From Oceanirhabdus seepicola (lineage in GTDB: Bacteria; Bacillota; Clostridia; Clostridiales; Clostridiaceae): 64,000 bases of DNA. How positions within the stretch are numbered: the stretch's first letter is position 1; the number at the start of each line of letters is the position of its first letter. Shown here piece by piece: positions 1 to 7,555 of this stretch. The position numbers and the translations under genes were made by a program. Below the pieces are notes generated by a model. It did no database searches, had not been told where the DNA came from, and saw nothing but the letters and a program-made list of their open reading frames with translations. The DNA lies in the NCBI RefSeq assembly GCF_023684385.1, contig NZ_JAGSOJ010000001.1, forward strand, positions 1,201,146-1,265,145. The letters run 5' to 3'.

Positions 1-2
1 TA

Positions 3-326
3 GATATTGATAATATGAGGAATTATAAAATATTTATAGCACTAGAGAATAATAAGATAGTTGGTAGATGTGACGTAATGTTAATGACAAGTCTAATGGA
101 TTTTTATAAATCTGCTTATATAGATTGGATTTATATTCAAAAAGACAAACGTGGATTAGGAATTGCACATGATTTAGTTTCCAAAATTGAGACCTATCTT
201 ATAGATGAAGATTACAAATATTATTATCTGTTTACTGCTAGTAATGATCAAGCAAAAAAATTTTATCATAGTAAAAATAGATCTTTTAAGATATCTACTA
301 AAGAGATTGCTGAAAAAGAATTATAA
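3..326 (+). CDS. GNAT family N-acetyltransferase, 5' end outside window
   Basis: The reading frame is open to the left edge of the window, so only the C-terminal part of the protein (about 107 residues) is visible. The stretch KDKRGLGIAHDLVSKIETYL is the acetyl-CoA pyrophosphate-binding loop of GNAT enzymes (the Q/R-x-x-G-x-G/A pattern), followed by a helix and by NDQAKKFYHSKN, the usual late GNAT motif. GNAT proteins are normally 140-180 residues, so the missing part should be the N-terminal strand-helix region. The substrate cannot be told. The methionine at 15 lies inside the fold and is probably not the start. The gene is convergent with the hemerythrin gene and shares a hairpin terminator with it. 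Confidence 0.75.
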   Translation, partial: DIDNMRNYKIFIALENNKIVGRCDVMLMTSLMDFYKSAYIDWIYIQKDKRGLGIAHDLVSKIETYLIDEDYKYYYLFTASNDQAKKFYHSKNRSFKISTKEIAEKEL

Positions 327-336
327 TAAGTTATTT

Positions 337-425
337 AGGGGACTGTTCATAAATTTTACTATTAAGTTTGTCCACGTTTAAACGTTGGACAAACCTTAGT
401 AAAATATTTATAAACCGTCCCTTTT
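337..425. terminator. Long dyad, probable bidirectional terminator and repeat
   Basis: A long imperfect inverted repeat fills the gap between two convergent genes. The outer arms run from GGGGACTGTTCATAAATTTT to its complement near 405-425. The inner arms TTTGTCCA and TGGACAAA surround the palindrome CGTTTAAACG (367-393). The outer arm carries the GGGACNGTTCATAAAT motif that recurs at other hairpins in the window. It is longer than a terminator needs to be, so it may be a mobile hairpin co-opted as one. Confidence 0.6.
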
Positions 426-436
426 AAAAAAGTACA

Positions 437-841
437 TTATTTAATCAACAAATATAAATCACTATCTTCTTTATTAATTCTATTTAAAACAACTCTTAAA
501 GTATCTTTACATTCTGTTTTAAATGAATTCTTTGATTCTCTTATTTTTGAACCAATATTATATTTCTTGTGAAACTCTGAAAAACTATCACTCACACTAC
601 CCATCTCTTCTAGATAATATTTAGCTTTGTTTCTAATAATCTCATCAGAATGATTTAATAAATTAGGATATAAGTATTTATCCTCACTATTCAAATGTAT
701 TTTTAAAACTCCTGCTAACTTATTTATATTCTTAGCTATGTTCATTGAGTTTTCATCAATATCCTTATTCATATCTTTCAATATTTTATCTATTATTATT
801 TTAATATCATCATGTTGTCTTTTTAAGTTTGCTGTATTCAT
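437..841 (-). CDS. Hemerythrin domain-containing protein
   Basis: A 134-residue, all-helical protein with the hemerythrin HHE pattern: RQHDD near residue 10, HLNSEDKYLYP at residues 49-59, and a further His at about 91 (EFHKKYN). These supply the His, Glu and Asp ligands of a diiron site. Proteins of this family bind oxygen or nitric oxide or help repair iron centres, and in anaerobes they usually serve stress defence. The start follows an AGGAGG site with about six bases of spacing. A perfect TGTAAC-N4-GTTACA palindrome lies about 90 bp upstream and suggests control by a Crp/Fnr-type regulator. The last third is less canonical, so the exact ligand set is uncertain. Confidence 0.75.
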   Translation of the reverse strand: MNTANLKRQHDDIKIIIDKILKDMNKDIDENSMNIAKNINKLAGVLKIHLNSEDKYLYPNLLNHSDEIIRNKAKYYLEEMGSVSDSFSEFHKKYNIGSKIRESKNSFKTECKDTLRVVLNRINKEDSDLYLLIK

Positions 842-929
842 TTTTTCTCCTCCTATGGTAAGTAACTATTTCCATATGTACTTTATTAACTTATCTACTT
901 CTATAATACACTAAATACCCTATAATTCC

Positions 930-945
930 TGTAACTCACGTTACA
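930..945. promoter_or_regulatory. TGTAAC-N4-GTTACA palindrome, Crp/Fnr-type site
   Basis: A perfect 16-bp palindrome (TGTAACTCACGTTACA) lies between the divergent hemerythrin and TetR genes. Its GTAAC-N4-GTTAC form is typical of Crp/Fnr-family operators, and as I recall of HcpR-type nitric oxide regulators in clostridia. Next to a hemerythrin gene this fits NO or oxygen stress control. Assignment to a particular regulator is inference. Confidence 0.5.
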
Positions 946-978
946 CTATACTATTTTATTTTACATCCAAATACTTCA

Positions 979-1007
979 TTGTAATATTTTCCAATACGTG
1001 TTATAAT
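979..1007 (+). promoter_or_regulatory. Promoter of the TetR-CPBP operon
   Basis: The -35 hexamer TTGTAA (979-984) and the -10 hexamer TATAAT (1002-1007) are separated by exactly 17 bp. The TetR operator begins three bases after the -10 box. Confidence 0.6.
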
Positions 1008-1010
1008 TTC

Positions 1011-1029
1011 AACAGACAACCTGTCGGTT
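1011..1029. promoter_or_regulatory. TetR operator candidate
   Basis: The imperfect palindrome AACAGACAACCTGTCGGTT has symmetric arms AACNGACA and TGTCNGTT around a three-base centre. It covers the expected transcription start of the TetR gene, directly after the -10 box, so it is well placed for autorepression. Confidence 0.55.
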
Positions 1030-1047
1030 CAGAAAGGAATTAATACT

Positions 1048-1686
1048 ATGAATAGAAATAGAAAAGATGCATCTATAAGAAAACAAGAAATATTGCAAAC
1101 AGCTTTAAAACTATTTGTAAATAAAGGATATGAGAATACCAGCACTAATGACATTATAAAGTCATTAAATCTTTCTAGAGGAGGTCTATATCATCACTTT
1201 AGTTCAAAAGAAGAAATTTTAGATACAGCTATCACCACCCTTCTTTTATCAGAAAAAACTAGAGTACTAACAATTCTTGATGATGATAAACTATCTGCTG
1301 CAGATAAATTAAAAATTGTAGTGGGATTTGATTCCGCATCTCAACCTATGGCTGATGATGTTATAACACTTGTCAGCACAATGGATAACCCAACGTTACT
1401 CACACATTTATTGAAGAAAAAACTTGAAATTATTACGCCACTTTTTGTAGATATTATTCAGCAAGGGATACAAGAAGGAATATTTGTATGTAAATACCCT
1501 GAGGAATTCTCTAAAATTTCAATAATATTAAGTACTACGTTATTTACAGATACAATAATGCATATGTCATTAGAAGAATATAAAAAAATGGTCTTGGCGT
1601 TCCAATCCATTGTGGAAACAATGCTAGGTGTGACTCCAGGTACATTTAATTTTATGAATCAATCTATAATTCCAGAAAAATGGTGA
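1048..1686 (+). CDS. TetR/AcrR family transcriptional regulator
   Basis: A 212-residue repressor. The N-terminal TetR helix-turn-helix covers residues ~10-57, with KQEILQTALKLFVNKGYENT, then the recognition region LNLSRGGLYHHFSSKEEILD. The rest is a helical ligand-binding domain that cannot be assigned to a ligand. The start has the ribosome site AAAGGA nine bases upstream. The next gene, for a CPBP membrane protease, begins about 21 bp downstream and is probably co-transcribed. The 19-bp palindrome just after the -10 box is the likely binding site. Confidence 0.85.
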   Translation: MNRNRKDASIRKQEILQTALKLFVNKGYENTSTNDIIKSLNLSRGGLYHHFSSKEEILDTAITTLLLSEKTRVLTILDDDKLSAADKLKIVVGFDSASQPMADDVITLVSTMDNPTLLTHLLKKKLEIITPLFVDIIQQGIQEGIFVCKYPEEFSKISIILSTTLFTDTIMHMSLEEYKKMVLAFQSIVETMLGVTPGTFNFMNQSIIPEKW

Positions 1687-1707
1687 TTATTATTGGAGGG
1701 GAATATT

Positions 1708-2481
1708 GTGAAACAAATAAAGAAATTTATTGCATTAACATTTTTAATATCTTGGATATCATGGGGTGTATTAGCACTTTTTACACAATTAGATATTATG
1801 AATTATGGTACACCAATCTTTATGATAATATTTATTCTAGGAGCTATGGCTCCTGCGTTAAGTTGCTTATGGATAAAAAAAATTAACGGAACCAAAGAAG
1901 AATATAAAGCTTTTTTGAAAAATATTATTAACCCAAAACATCATCTGTTATGGTATGTATTTATTGTTATATCGGTACTAATAAATTATTTTATTAAGAT
2001 TCTAGTGACTCAGGGGATAATGACTGGTATTCTCATAAAGCCTTTCTATATTGCTATTATATCTATACCAATTATGATTATAGGTGGAGGTCTAGAGGAA
2101 ATTGGCTGGCGTGGATTTTTACAGCCACATTTAGAAAAGTACTATTCACCTTTTTTGAGTACTTTATCTGTTGGTGTTATATGGGCATTATGGCATCTTC
2201 CTTTATGGTTTATCATTGGTACTAATCAGACTAATATGAATTATGTAAGTTTCTTCATTACTGCCATTGCACTTTCATTTCTATTTGCCGTGGTTTACTC
2301 AGGCACTAAGAGTATATTTATGTGTATTCTTATACATGCGTTTTTCAACTCTTCTTTAGAAATCTTTGGTTGGAATAATACTATCATTGCAAATTTAACC
2401 GTCTTACTTATTAATGTGGTGATTTTTATGGTATATCAACATCATATAAAAAAAGATATGAAAAAGAAACTCTTCATGTGA
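1708..2481 (+). CDS. CPBP family intramembrane glutamic endopeptidase
   Basis: A 257-residue multi-spanning membrane protein of the CAAX protease/Abi (CPBP) family. The family motifs are present in order: EEIGWRGFLQ (the E-E-x-x-x-R motif, E130, E131 and R135), WALWHLPLW (H163) and CILIHAFFNSS (H210 and N214). These form the glutamate-dependent active site inside the membrane. I chose the GTG at 1708 because GGAGGGG lies six bases before it; a TTG at 1693 would overlap that site. The gene follows the TetR gene directly, so it is probably the regulated target. Family members act in prenyl-protein processing, bacteriocin self-immunity or signalling; the substrate here is unknown. Confidence 0.8.
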   Translation: MKQIKKFIALTFLISWISWGVLALFTQLDIMNYGTPIFMIIFILGAMAPALSCLWIKKINGTKEEYKAFLKNIINPKHHLLWYVFIVISVLINYFIKILVTQGIMTGILIKPFYIAIISIPIMIIGGGLEEIGWRGFLQPHLEKYYSPFLSTLSVGVIWALWHLPLWFIIGTNQTNMNYVSFFITAIALSFLFAVVYSGTKSIFMCILIHAFFNSSLEIFGWNNTIIANLTVLLINVVIFMVYQHHIKKDMKKKLFM

Positions 2482-2484
2482 TAA

Positions 2485-2519
2485 GAGCCTTAGCGACGCC
2501 GAGATTGAACTTTTTCAAA
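2485..2519. repeat. Family B repeat, right-end fragment
   Basis: GACGCCGAGATTGAACTTTT and the adjacent TTCAA match the right end of the full family B element that starts 57 bp downstream. This copy lacks its left part and begins right after the CPBP stop codon. Confidence 0.5.
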
Positions 2520-2575
2520 TAATCAATTTATATTGTCTCTCCTCTTTTTTTCATCTTTAGAGTGTCAGGCTGTTG

Positions 2576-2690
2576 AAAAAGTTCAATATCAAGGAACATG
2601 ATGAACGAGCAGGGTTAGACAACGGCTAAGGTACTCGAGCAGCACAGTGAATCATAGTGACGCCGTGATTGGGCTTTTTCAACAGCATGA
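2576..2690. repeat. Family B miniature element with terminal inverted repeats
   Basis: An element of about 115 bp whose ends are inverted repeats: CAGGCTGTTGAAAAAGTTCA at the left, and the complement of ATGCTGTTGAAAAAGCCCAA at the right. Inside it lie AAGGAAC, CGAGCAG, GAGCAGCACAG and GTGACGCCG, blocks that recur in order at 51.4 and 56.9-57.2 kb. There is no coding capacity, so it looks like a MITE-type element. Confidence 0.6.
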
Positions 2691-2729
2691 GGAAGGGTTC
2701 ATAAGAAATTAATCTTATGAACCCTTCCT
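2690..2729. terminator. Bidirectional hairpin terminator
   Basis: Perfect 17-bp arms (AGGAAGGGTTCATAAGA and its complement) around a short AT loop, between the convergent CPBP gene and the hypothetical gene at 2744-3328. The stem contains the recurring GGGTTCATAA motif. Confidence 0.65.
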
Positions 2730-2743
2730 CTTAACCCTCAAAT

Positions 2744-3328
2744 TTAATAATACTTTATACAAAAGTTTGCAGCGTTTATTAGACGCTTTCTTGTGATTGG
2801 CTTTACTTTATTAATTTCTCTTTCTTCACATGATCCTGTGTATATATCCCAAAACAATACCTTTTCCAACTCTTTTATCTCTTTATTAAATACAGAAAAT
2901 TCTTGTATCAAAGATATTAAAATATTATCATTTCTTATATCTTTGTACTTATCATAATATTTCAGTATTATTAGTCTTTTATTTTCCTTATCAATGCCAT
3001 AAGGTAATTCCACTGCAAATACCCTCATCCGCTTTTTCTTTTCTAATATCTCAATATTAAAAGGTATATCAAAATTAAAAAATACTTCTCTAAATATATC
3101 TCCATATTGTTCTTTAGATAATTTAATAAAATTCACGAGAAATCTTTCACAAATTTTATTTTTCACTCTTCTTTTGAAATACTCATTCATGAATTGATTA
3201 TTATTTACCTTACTACTGTTTACCAATATTTTTTTGAAGTCTCCTATTCCTCTTCCGAAATAGATATTCCCTTTTGGTTTGATTAATTTATCAAAAGCAA
3301 GTATGAATCTATAGCCATCTATTCTCAA
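2744..3328 (-). CDS. Hypothetical protein, soluble, Lys-rich
   Basis: A 194-residue protein that I do not recognise. It is rich in Lys, Ile and Phe and has no signal peptide or membrane segment. Visible features are a basic central stretch (YFKRRVKNKICERFL), a possible strand-rich middle (RMRVFAVELPYGIDKENKRL) and a basic C-terminus (ITRKRLINAANFCIKYY). The start is a TTG supported by AGGAG six bases upstream. It stands alone between a terminator hairpin and an empty gap. Codon use resembles the neighbours, and the strong ribosome site argues for a real gene. Confidence 0.5.
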   Translation of the reverse strand: MRIDGYRFILAFDKLIKPKGNIYFGRGIGDFKKILVNSSKVNNNQFMNEYFKRRVKNKICERFLVNFIKLSKEQYGDIFREVFFNFDIPFNIEILEKKKRMRVFAVELPYGIDKENKRLIILKYYDKYKDIRNDNILISLIQEFSVFNKEIKELEKVLFWDIYTGSCEEREINKVKPITRKRLINAANFCIKYY

Positions 3329-3539
3329 GAAAAGCTCCTAAATATTGATTCATACAATTATATTTAAATTTTATTGGAATTATTCTTAAATAATCAAAAA
3401 TTACATAAGTTTTAACATTTGCTTTTAGGTTGGCTTGTCCAAACTATAACCTAAACTTACAATTCCCATTCTTATCCCTTGTCCTATCCAAATTAAAATT
3501 AAGATATTCTTCTTTCTTATCTTTTCTTTATTCTTTCAA

Positions 3540-4265
3540 CTACATTCTTTCAGTTGTTATATATAAATTCTTCTCTCCCAGAGTACTTTTTATCTCGAAT
3601 TTAGCAGTAACTTTTATTTTTCCAACTTTATCTGAAGTAATAAAGCTTATGAGGATTTTCCCCTCTTCTTTTAATTCTCCATCATTATTAAAAACTAAAG
3701 TGTTCTCATGTTCAAAATCTTCTTTTTCCATTGCTTTACTTCTATATTCTTTAATAATTTCAATATTTTTATTACTAATATAATCGTCTAAAAACTCATA
3801 TATTACTGAATGAAATACATGGTTATACCAGACTACTTCACTAACTAATTTTCCGTCAATATGATATTCCCCAAATATTGAATCTCTTTTTACTGGAATA
3901 GTTGTAGTTAAACACCAATGTCCATAATCTTCATCTAAGGGTTCTGAACCTTTCTTTAATATATAATAGTTGAGATCTACACGTCCTTGAAACAGATATG
4001 TTTTGAGCCTAAAAGGATCAGTATCGAAATGTTTATTTACGAAATAGCTATTAATTATAATTACCTCATATTCATTACCATCAGCATGTATCTTAATATT
4101 TTCTAGCATTGGATGCACATTGTCACCTATTTTTTTCATATATTTTTTTGCATTTCCTCTTTCGTCCATTCTCATACCTAGATCATTCATAATAAACAAC
4201 CCTAACAAAAATATAGTAATCCCACCACAAACAAATATCCACCATCTATCTAATAGCTTTCTCAT
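3540..4265 (-). CDS. Membrane-anchored extracellular family protein, copy 1
   Basis: A 241-residue protein with a short basic N-terminus (MRKLLDR), one membrane segment (WWIFVCGGITIFLLGLFI) and a large outward domain of mostly strand-forming sequence. It is clearly paralogous to the next upstream gene. Both have NIKI.ADGNEYEV, D.NYYIL, a double PLDEDY/IPVKRDS block, a YHIDGK motif, and the same C-terminal LYITTE. More distant relatives lie at 42.4-44.4 and 58.6-61.9 kb. The start is the ATG with GAGGTG six bases before it. No named domain was recognised. A role at the cell surface or in envelope sensing is only a guess from the topology. Confidence 0.65.
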   Translation of the reverse strand: MRKLLDRWWIFVCGGITIFLLGLFIMNDLGMRMDERGNAKKYMKKIGDNVHPMLENIKIHADGNEYEVIIINSYFVNKHFDTDPFRLKTYLFQGRVDLNYYILKKGSEPLDEDYGHWCLTTTIPVKRDSIFGEYHIDGKLVSEVVWYNHVFHSVIYEFLDDYISNKNIEIIKEYRSKAMEKEDFEHENTLVFNNDGELKEEGKILISFITSDKVGKIKVTAKFEIKSTLGEKNLYITTERM

Positions 4266-4299
4266 CTTATTCACCTCTACATTAGTCAATATTTCATTC

Positions 4300-5022
4300 C
4301 TACATTATCTCAGTAGTAATATATAAATCTATATCTTCCTTTAGACTCTCAATCACAAGTCTAGCAATAACTTTTACCTTTTCTTCATTAACAATTACAG
4401 TATAAGTAATTAAAAGTTCTCCCTCTGCTTCTACTTCTTCACTCTCTGTAAATACTATAGTATCTTCTTTCTTATAATCTTCCATTTCAAAATTATTACA
4501 ACTCCACCCAGTATACCTATCCTTATTGCCATCCTCTAAATACTCATCCATGAAGTGCCATATAAAATTACAATATATAAAATGATCAATAGTTTCATTA
4601 ATAGCTTTTCCATCTATATGGTAATCACTTAATACGGAATCTCTCTTTACAGGAATTATTGTACTAAAACACCATAGATTATAATCTTCATCTAGAGGTA
4701 TGCCTCCCTCCTTTAATATGTAATAATTAAGATCTGCTCTTCCCTGATACAAAGCAGTTTTCAAGTTGAATGGATAATTATCGTAACGTCTATTTCTAAA
4801 ATCTCCATCAATTATAACAACCTCATATTCATTCCCATCAGCATATATCTTTATATTATCAATAAGTGGGTGAACATTATTACCTAATTTTTTCATGTAT
4901 GCTTTTGGATTTACTGTTGAATCAAGTGCCACACCTGGATCATTTACAATAAATAACCAAACCAAAAATATACTAATCCCCCAACAAACAAATATCCACC
5001 ATTTATCTAATACTTTTTTCAT
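4300..5022 (-). CDS. Membrane-anchored extracellular family protein, copy 2
   Basis: A 240-residue paralogue of the following gene, 34 bp away in the same direction, so the two form an operon created by tandem duplication. It has an N-terminal anchor (WWIFVCWGISIFLVWLFIV) after MKKVLDK, then the shared blocks DNIKIYADGNEYEVVIIDG, ADLNYYILKEGG, TIIPVKRDS and DYHIDGK, and the C-terminal LYITTEIM. The chosen ATG has GAGGTG six bases upstream, the same arrangement as in its partner. A longer frame to 5109 exists but has a less convincing start. Function unknown; the domain is expected outside the membrane. Confidence 0.65.
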   Translation of the reverse strand: MKKVLDKWWIFVCWGISIFLVWLFIVNDPGVALDSTVNPKAYMKKLGNNVHPLIDNIKIYADGNEYEVVIIDGDFRNRRYDNYPFNLKTALYQGRADLNYYILKEGGIPLDEDYNLWCFSTIIPVKRDSVLSDYHIDGKAINETIDHFIYCNFIWHFMDEYLEDGNKDRYTGWSCNNFEMEDYKKEDTIVFTESEEVEAEGELLITYTVIVNEEKVKVIARLVIESLKEDIDLYITTEIM

Positions 5023-5356
5023 CTTATACACCTCTTCGTTATTATGAAATCTGTATATAACAGCATGTCCACTCTCTGTTTTACCCCAATATATAACTAT
5101 CCTCTTCAACTTGACACCTTTAATTTATATATATACCATAATTATACATTGTAAATTATGCTTTGTGTACTAATAAATAAGACCGTAACATATTGTTGAG
5201 TAGCTATTTTCACCAAAAAAATTTATAATTCCTTAATAAATAGTAAAAACAAGATGCTTTTTATAAAAACACCTTGTCCAATAAAATATTATTACTTAAA
5301 ATTAAATCATTAGTTTATAAAAGGTTTTAATTTATTTTTCAAAAACTAAATATAGC
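5023..5356. other. AT-rich gap with one terminator hairpin
   Basis: About 330 bp without a credible gene. It holds the upstream region of the membrane-anchored pair and the hairpin at 5249-5277. No other structure was seen. Confidence 0.5.
5249..5277 (-). terminator. Probable intrinsic terminator
   Basis: Arms ACAAGATG and the matching CACCTTGT enclose an A/T run. Read on the minus strand the hairpin is followed by a T tract, which fits termination of the small gene at 5357-5617. Confidence 0.45.
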
Positions 5357-5617
5357 TCAAAATTTCACACTAACTAGGAAGTCTTTATTAATAAGGCAAA
5401 CTCCTCCGTTGCACCAAATAGCTAATATGCCATCATTCGAAAAATACCATATAAATCTTCCATATACAACTTCAACATGCCCTTCAAATGCAACAACTAA
5501 TCTAATCGATGGCCATATACACATATCATTCATACCATCTTGTAACTTTTGTTTAAATTTTTTCGTTTCTTCTAGTTCTAACTCCATTTCTTCAATCTTC
5601 TGTTTGTTTTCTAACAA
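5357..5617 (-). CDS. Small hypothetical protein with N-terminal coiled coil
   Basis: An 86-residue protein. Residues ~1-30 are a charged helix of coiled-coil type (QKIEEMELELEETKKFKQKL). The rest is hydrophobic and strand-like (VVAFEGHVEVVYGRFIWYFS, then LAIWCNGGVCLINKDFLVSV). The TTG start is supported by AAGGAGG eight bases upstream, and a possible promoter (GTGACA, 17 bp, TATTAT) lies further upstream on the same strand. I do not recognise the family. The strong ribosome site is the main reason to accept it. Confidence 0.5.
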   Translation of the reverse strand: MLENKQKIEEMELELEETKKFKQKLQDGMNDMCIWPSIRLVVAFEGHVEVVYGRFIWYFSNDGILAIWCNGGVCLINKDFLVSVKF

Positions 5618-5775
5618 TAATATATCCTCCTTATCTTTTGTATTTTTTTGTATATTTCCAGTGCTTTTGCACCTTATGTTGTATAATATGTATTTTTATG
5701 ACTTTTGTCACATTTTATATTAATCTTAAAAATTATTGTTGATTAAAATACTTTCACTTCATCAAAAAATTTAAA

Positions 5776-5905
5776 ATGGATAATAATTGATGTTCTGACT
5801 TTAATTACAAATTACATCTTATAATTCTTTAGGCCAATTGGGTTTTACCAATAAAATATAGGTTCTGACCTTTAGTCAGAACCATTCTACATTATCCATT
5901 CTCAA
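5776..5905. repeat. Dyad element with GGTTCTGAC hairpin
   Basis: The segment starts with AATGGATAATA and GTTCTGACTTT. It ends with the hairpin GGTTCTGAC/GTCAGAACC (5861-5883) followed by CTACATTATCCATTCT. The same hairpin and tail recur at 44701-44737. The outer sequences are roughly inverted, so this may be a short non-coding mobile element. It also sits where a terminator for the recombinase gene would be expected. Confidence 0.45.
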
Positions 5906-5925
5906 TTATACATTTTCCATTATGT

Positions 5926-6537
5926 TTAAGCTCCAGTCTTTTTAAATAAGTCTGAGTTTTCTTTCCTTATCTTAAGAGCTCTTTGACTTCTATTACCATA
6001 TAGTTTACATGAAAAATCAGTAATTATTGATAGTACATCTTCAAGCAATTCCTCTTTATATTCTTTGTCTTCTGTATGATTAATAACTTCAATTTCCACA
6101 TTATAGATATCACATAATTTAGAAATGATTTCATAACCAAATCTGATGATTCTATCTTTATAGTTAATTACTATCCTATCAATTTCTTCAGCACAGATAA
6201 GTTCAATAAGTTCATCAAGACCTTTCTTACTATAATTCAATCCACTTCCTAAATCCTGAATTATCTTGAACTGATACCCCTTAGCAATACAAAACTGTGA
6301 TACATTCTTAACCTGATTTTTTAGCTCTTCAATTTTTTCCTTAGATGAAACCCGACAATATCCAACGGTAATTTTAACATTGTCCTTTTTGTTTCTTAGC
6401 TTTATCAAGTCATTTTTATCATACCTTCTATGTTTACCGCTTGTTCTATGGGGAATGAGCTTCCCCTCTTTTTCCCATCTTCTCATTGTTGAAATGGAAA
6501 CACCTAAATACTCACTAGCTTCACTTACACTTAACAC
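5926..6537 (-). CDS. tnpA: IS607 family transposase (serine recombinase, TnpA type)
   Basis: A 203-residue protein with the two-part IS607 architecture. First comes an N-terminal MerR-like helix-turn-helix (SVSEASEYLGVSISTMRRWE, then HRTSGKHRRYD). A serine recombinase domain follows, with YCRVSS (catalytic Ser about residue 64), IVINYKDRIIRFGYE and a C-terminal helical part. The GTG start was chosen because GGAGGTGAT precedes it. The longer frame to 6588 has a poor ribosome site. IS607 elements normally carry tnpB after tnpA, but none is present here, so this is an orphan copy. The catalytic motifs look intact. Confidence 0.85.
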   Translation of the reverse strand: MLSVSEASEYLGVSISTMRRWEKEGKLIPHRTSGKHRRYDKNDLIKLRNKKDNVKITVGYCRVSSKEKIEELKNQVKNVSQFCIAKGYQFKIIQDLGSGLNYSKKGLDELIELICAEEIDRIVINYKDRIIRFGYEIISKLCDIYNVEIEVINHTEDKEYKEELLEDVLSIITDFSCKLYGNRSQRALKIRKENSDLFKKTGA

Positions 6538-6618
6538 AAAATCACCTCCATATTTTGAGTATGGACAGCAATTATCTAATGTATTCATTCCTAGCTAAAT
6601 TTACATATCATATAAAAA

Positions 6619-6655
6619 GAAAGAACAAATAATTATACCTAATTTGTTCTTTTTT
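6619..6655. terminator. Hairpin terminator
   Basis: AGAAAGAACAAAT pairs with ATTTGTTCTTT around an AT loop, next to runs of T. It lies between the exosporium-like gene and the recombinase gene, both on the minus strand, and should end the former. Confidence 0.6.
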
Positions 6656-6677
6656 CTTTCTTCACTATTCCTCTTAA

Positions 6678-7283
6678 TTAACTAATTCTAACAATACTCA
6701 AGTTTCCCCCAATTGATGAGTTTAAGCAAACTATATTAATTAACCCATCAGAAGCATTATTTAAAGAATACCTAGCATTTTTCTTAGCATTAAATATGAC
6801 AGATGAACGATTTATGATATTCGGGGTCCCATTAATCCCTTGATATGCAGTGTACACTCTGCTTAGAACCTCATAGTCATTCTCATTATTCAAGGTGTAC
6901 GTCAAATATACTATCCCTAAGCCTGATGATGGTGTAACATTTACACTCCATTGAGCTAAATATACCCCCTCTTGATTAAAGATAAATTCATTTGAATTCT
7001 CATCATAATAAATACTGCATTCATTATCTTGATGTTCTCTAATGATATTAAATGCAATTCTCTCTCCACTTTTAGTTGCTGCTTGAGCATTCTTTATCCA
7101 CGCTTGTATACCACATCTAGCATTCCCAATCTGAGAATTTTGATTGTAGTTATTCTGACGGTTATTAGTATTACTAGGGTTTTGCTCACCAGGATTATTG
7201 CAATCATCATTACCTGAACACCCAGAGATGTAATAATATTCTTTTGTTTTTTGATCATATCCTACTCTTAAAGTAGATTTCAT
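6678..7283 (-). CDS. Exosporium-like protein with C1q/TNF-like jelly roll
   Basis: A 201-residue protein in three parts. The N-terminus is short (STLRVGYDQKTKEYYYISGC). A low-complexity Asn/Gln-rich linker follows at residues ~24-52 (NPSNTNNRQNNYNQNSQ). The C-terminal domain of about 145 residues has alternating strands (YLAQWSVNVTPSSGLGIVYL, EVLSRVYTAYQG, SLNNASDGLINIVCL) and resembles the jelly-roll domain that ends BclA-type spore surface proteins. There is no secretion signal, as expected for proteins assembled on the spore from the mother cell. No collagen-like GXX repeats are present, so it may be a coat or filament protein of a different build. The assignment rests on fold pattern only. 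Confidence 0.5.
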   Translation of the reverse strand: MKSTLRVGYDQKTKEYYYISGCSGNDDCNNPGEQNPSNTNNRQNNYNQNSQIGNARCGIQAWIKNAQAATKSGERIAFNIIREHQDNECSIYYDENSNEFIFNQEGVYLAQWSVNVTPSSGLGIVYLTYTLNNENDYEVLSRVYTAYQGINGTPNIINRSSVIFNAKKNARYSLNNASDGLINIVCLNSSIGGNLSIVRIS

Positions 7284-7512
7284 GATTTTTTCACGACCTT
7301 TTAATTGATTATTGATTATTATTTGTTACAAAACGGCATATTAAATGCATTTCCCTAGGGAAAAAAATAAGTTCTTAATGCATTATACTCATTTACTAGG
7401 TTTTATGTTCTAAATTCCTGTCGAATAACTAGCAACTTCTATTTAGTATGTGGATATGTACACGAGGCGATAATGCACCAGATAAATGCCCGGTATACTC
7501 AGTATGAACAGA

Positions 7513-7545
7513 AAAATAAGCTGGTGATAATCACCAACTTATTTT
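7513..7545. terminator. Terminator of the glucuronide operon
   Basis: AAATAAG and TGGTGAT pair with ATCACCA and CTTATTT, with A and T runs on both sides. It lies 11 bp after the uidA stop codon. Confidence 0.7.
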
Positions 7546-7555
7546 ATACAAATTA

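Noticed and set aside
1680..1886. A 68-codon frame overlapping the CPBP gene
   Set aside because: It is out of frame with the protease, has no ribosome site and no recognisable features.
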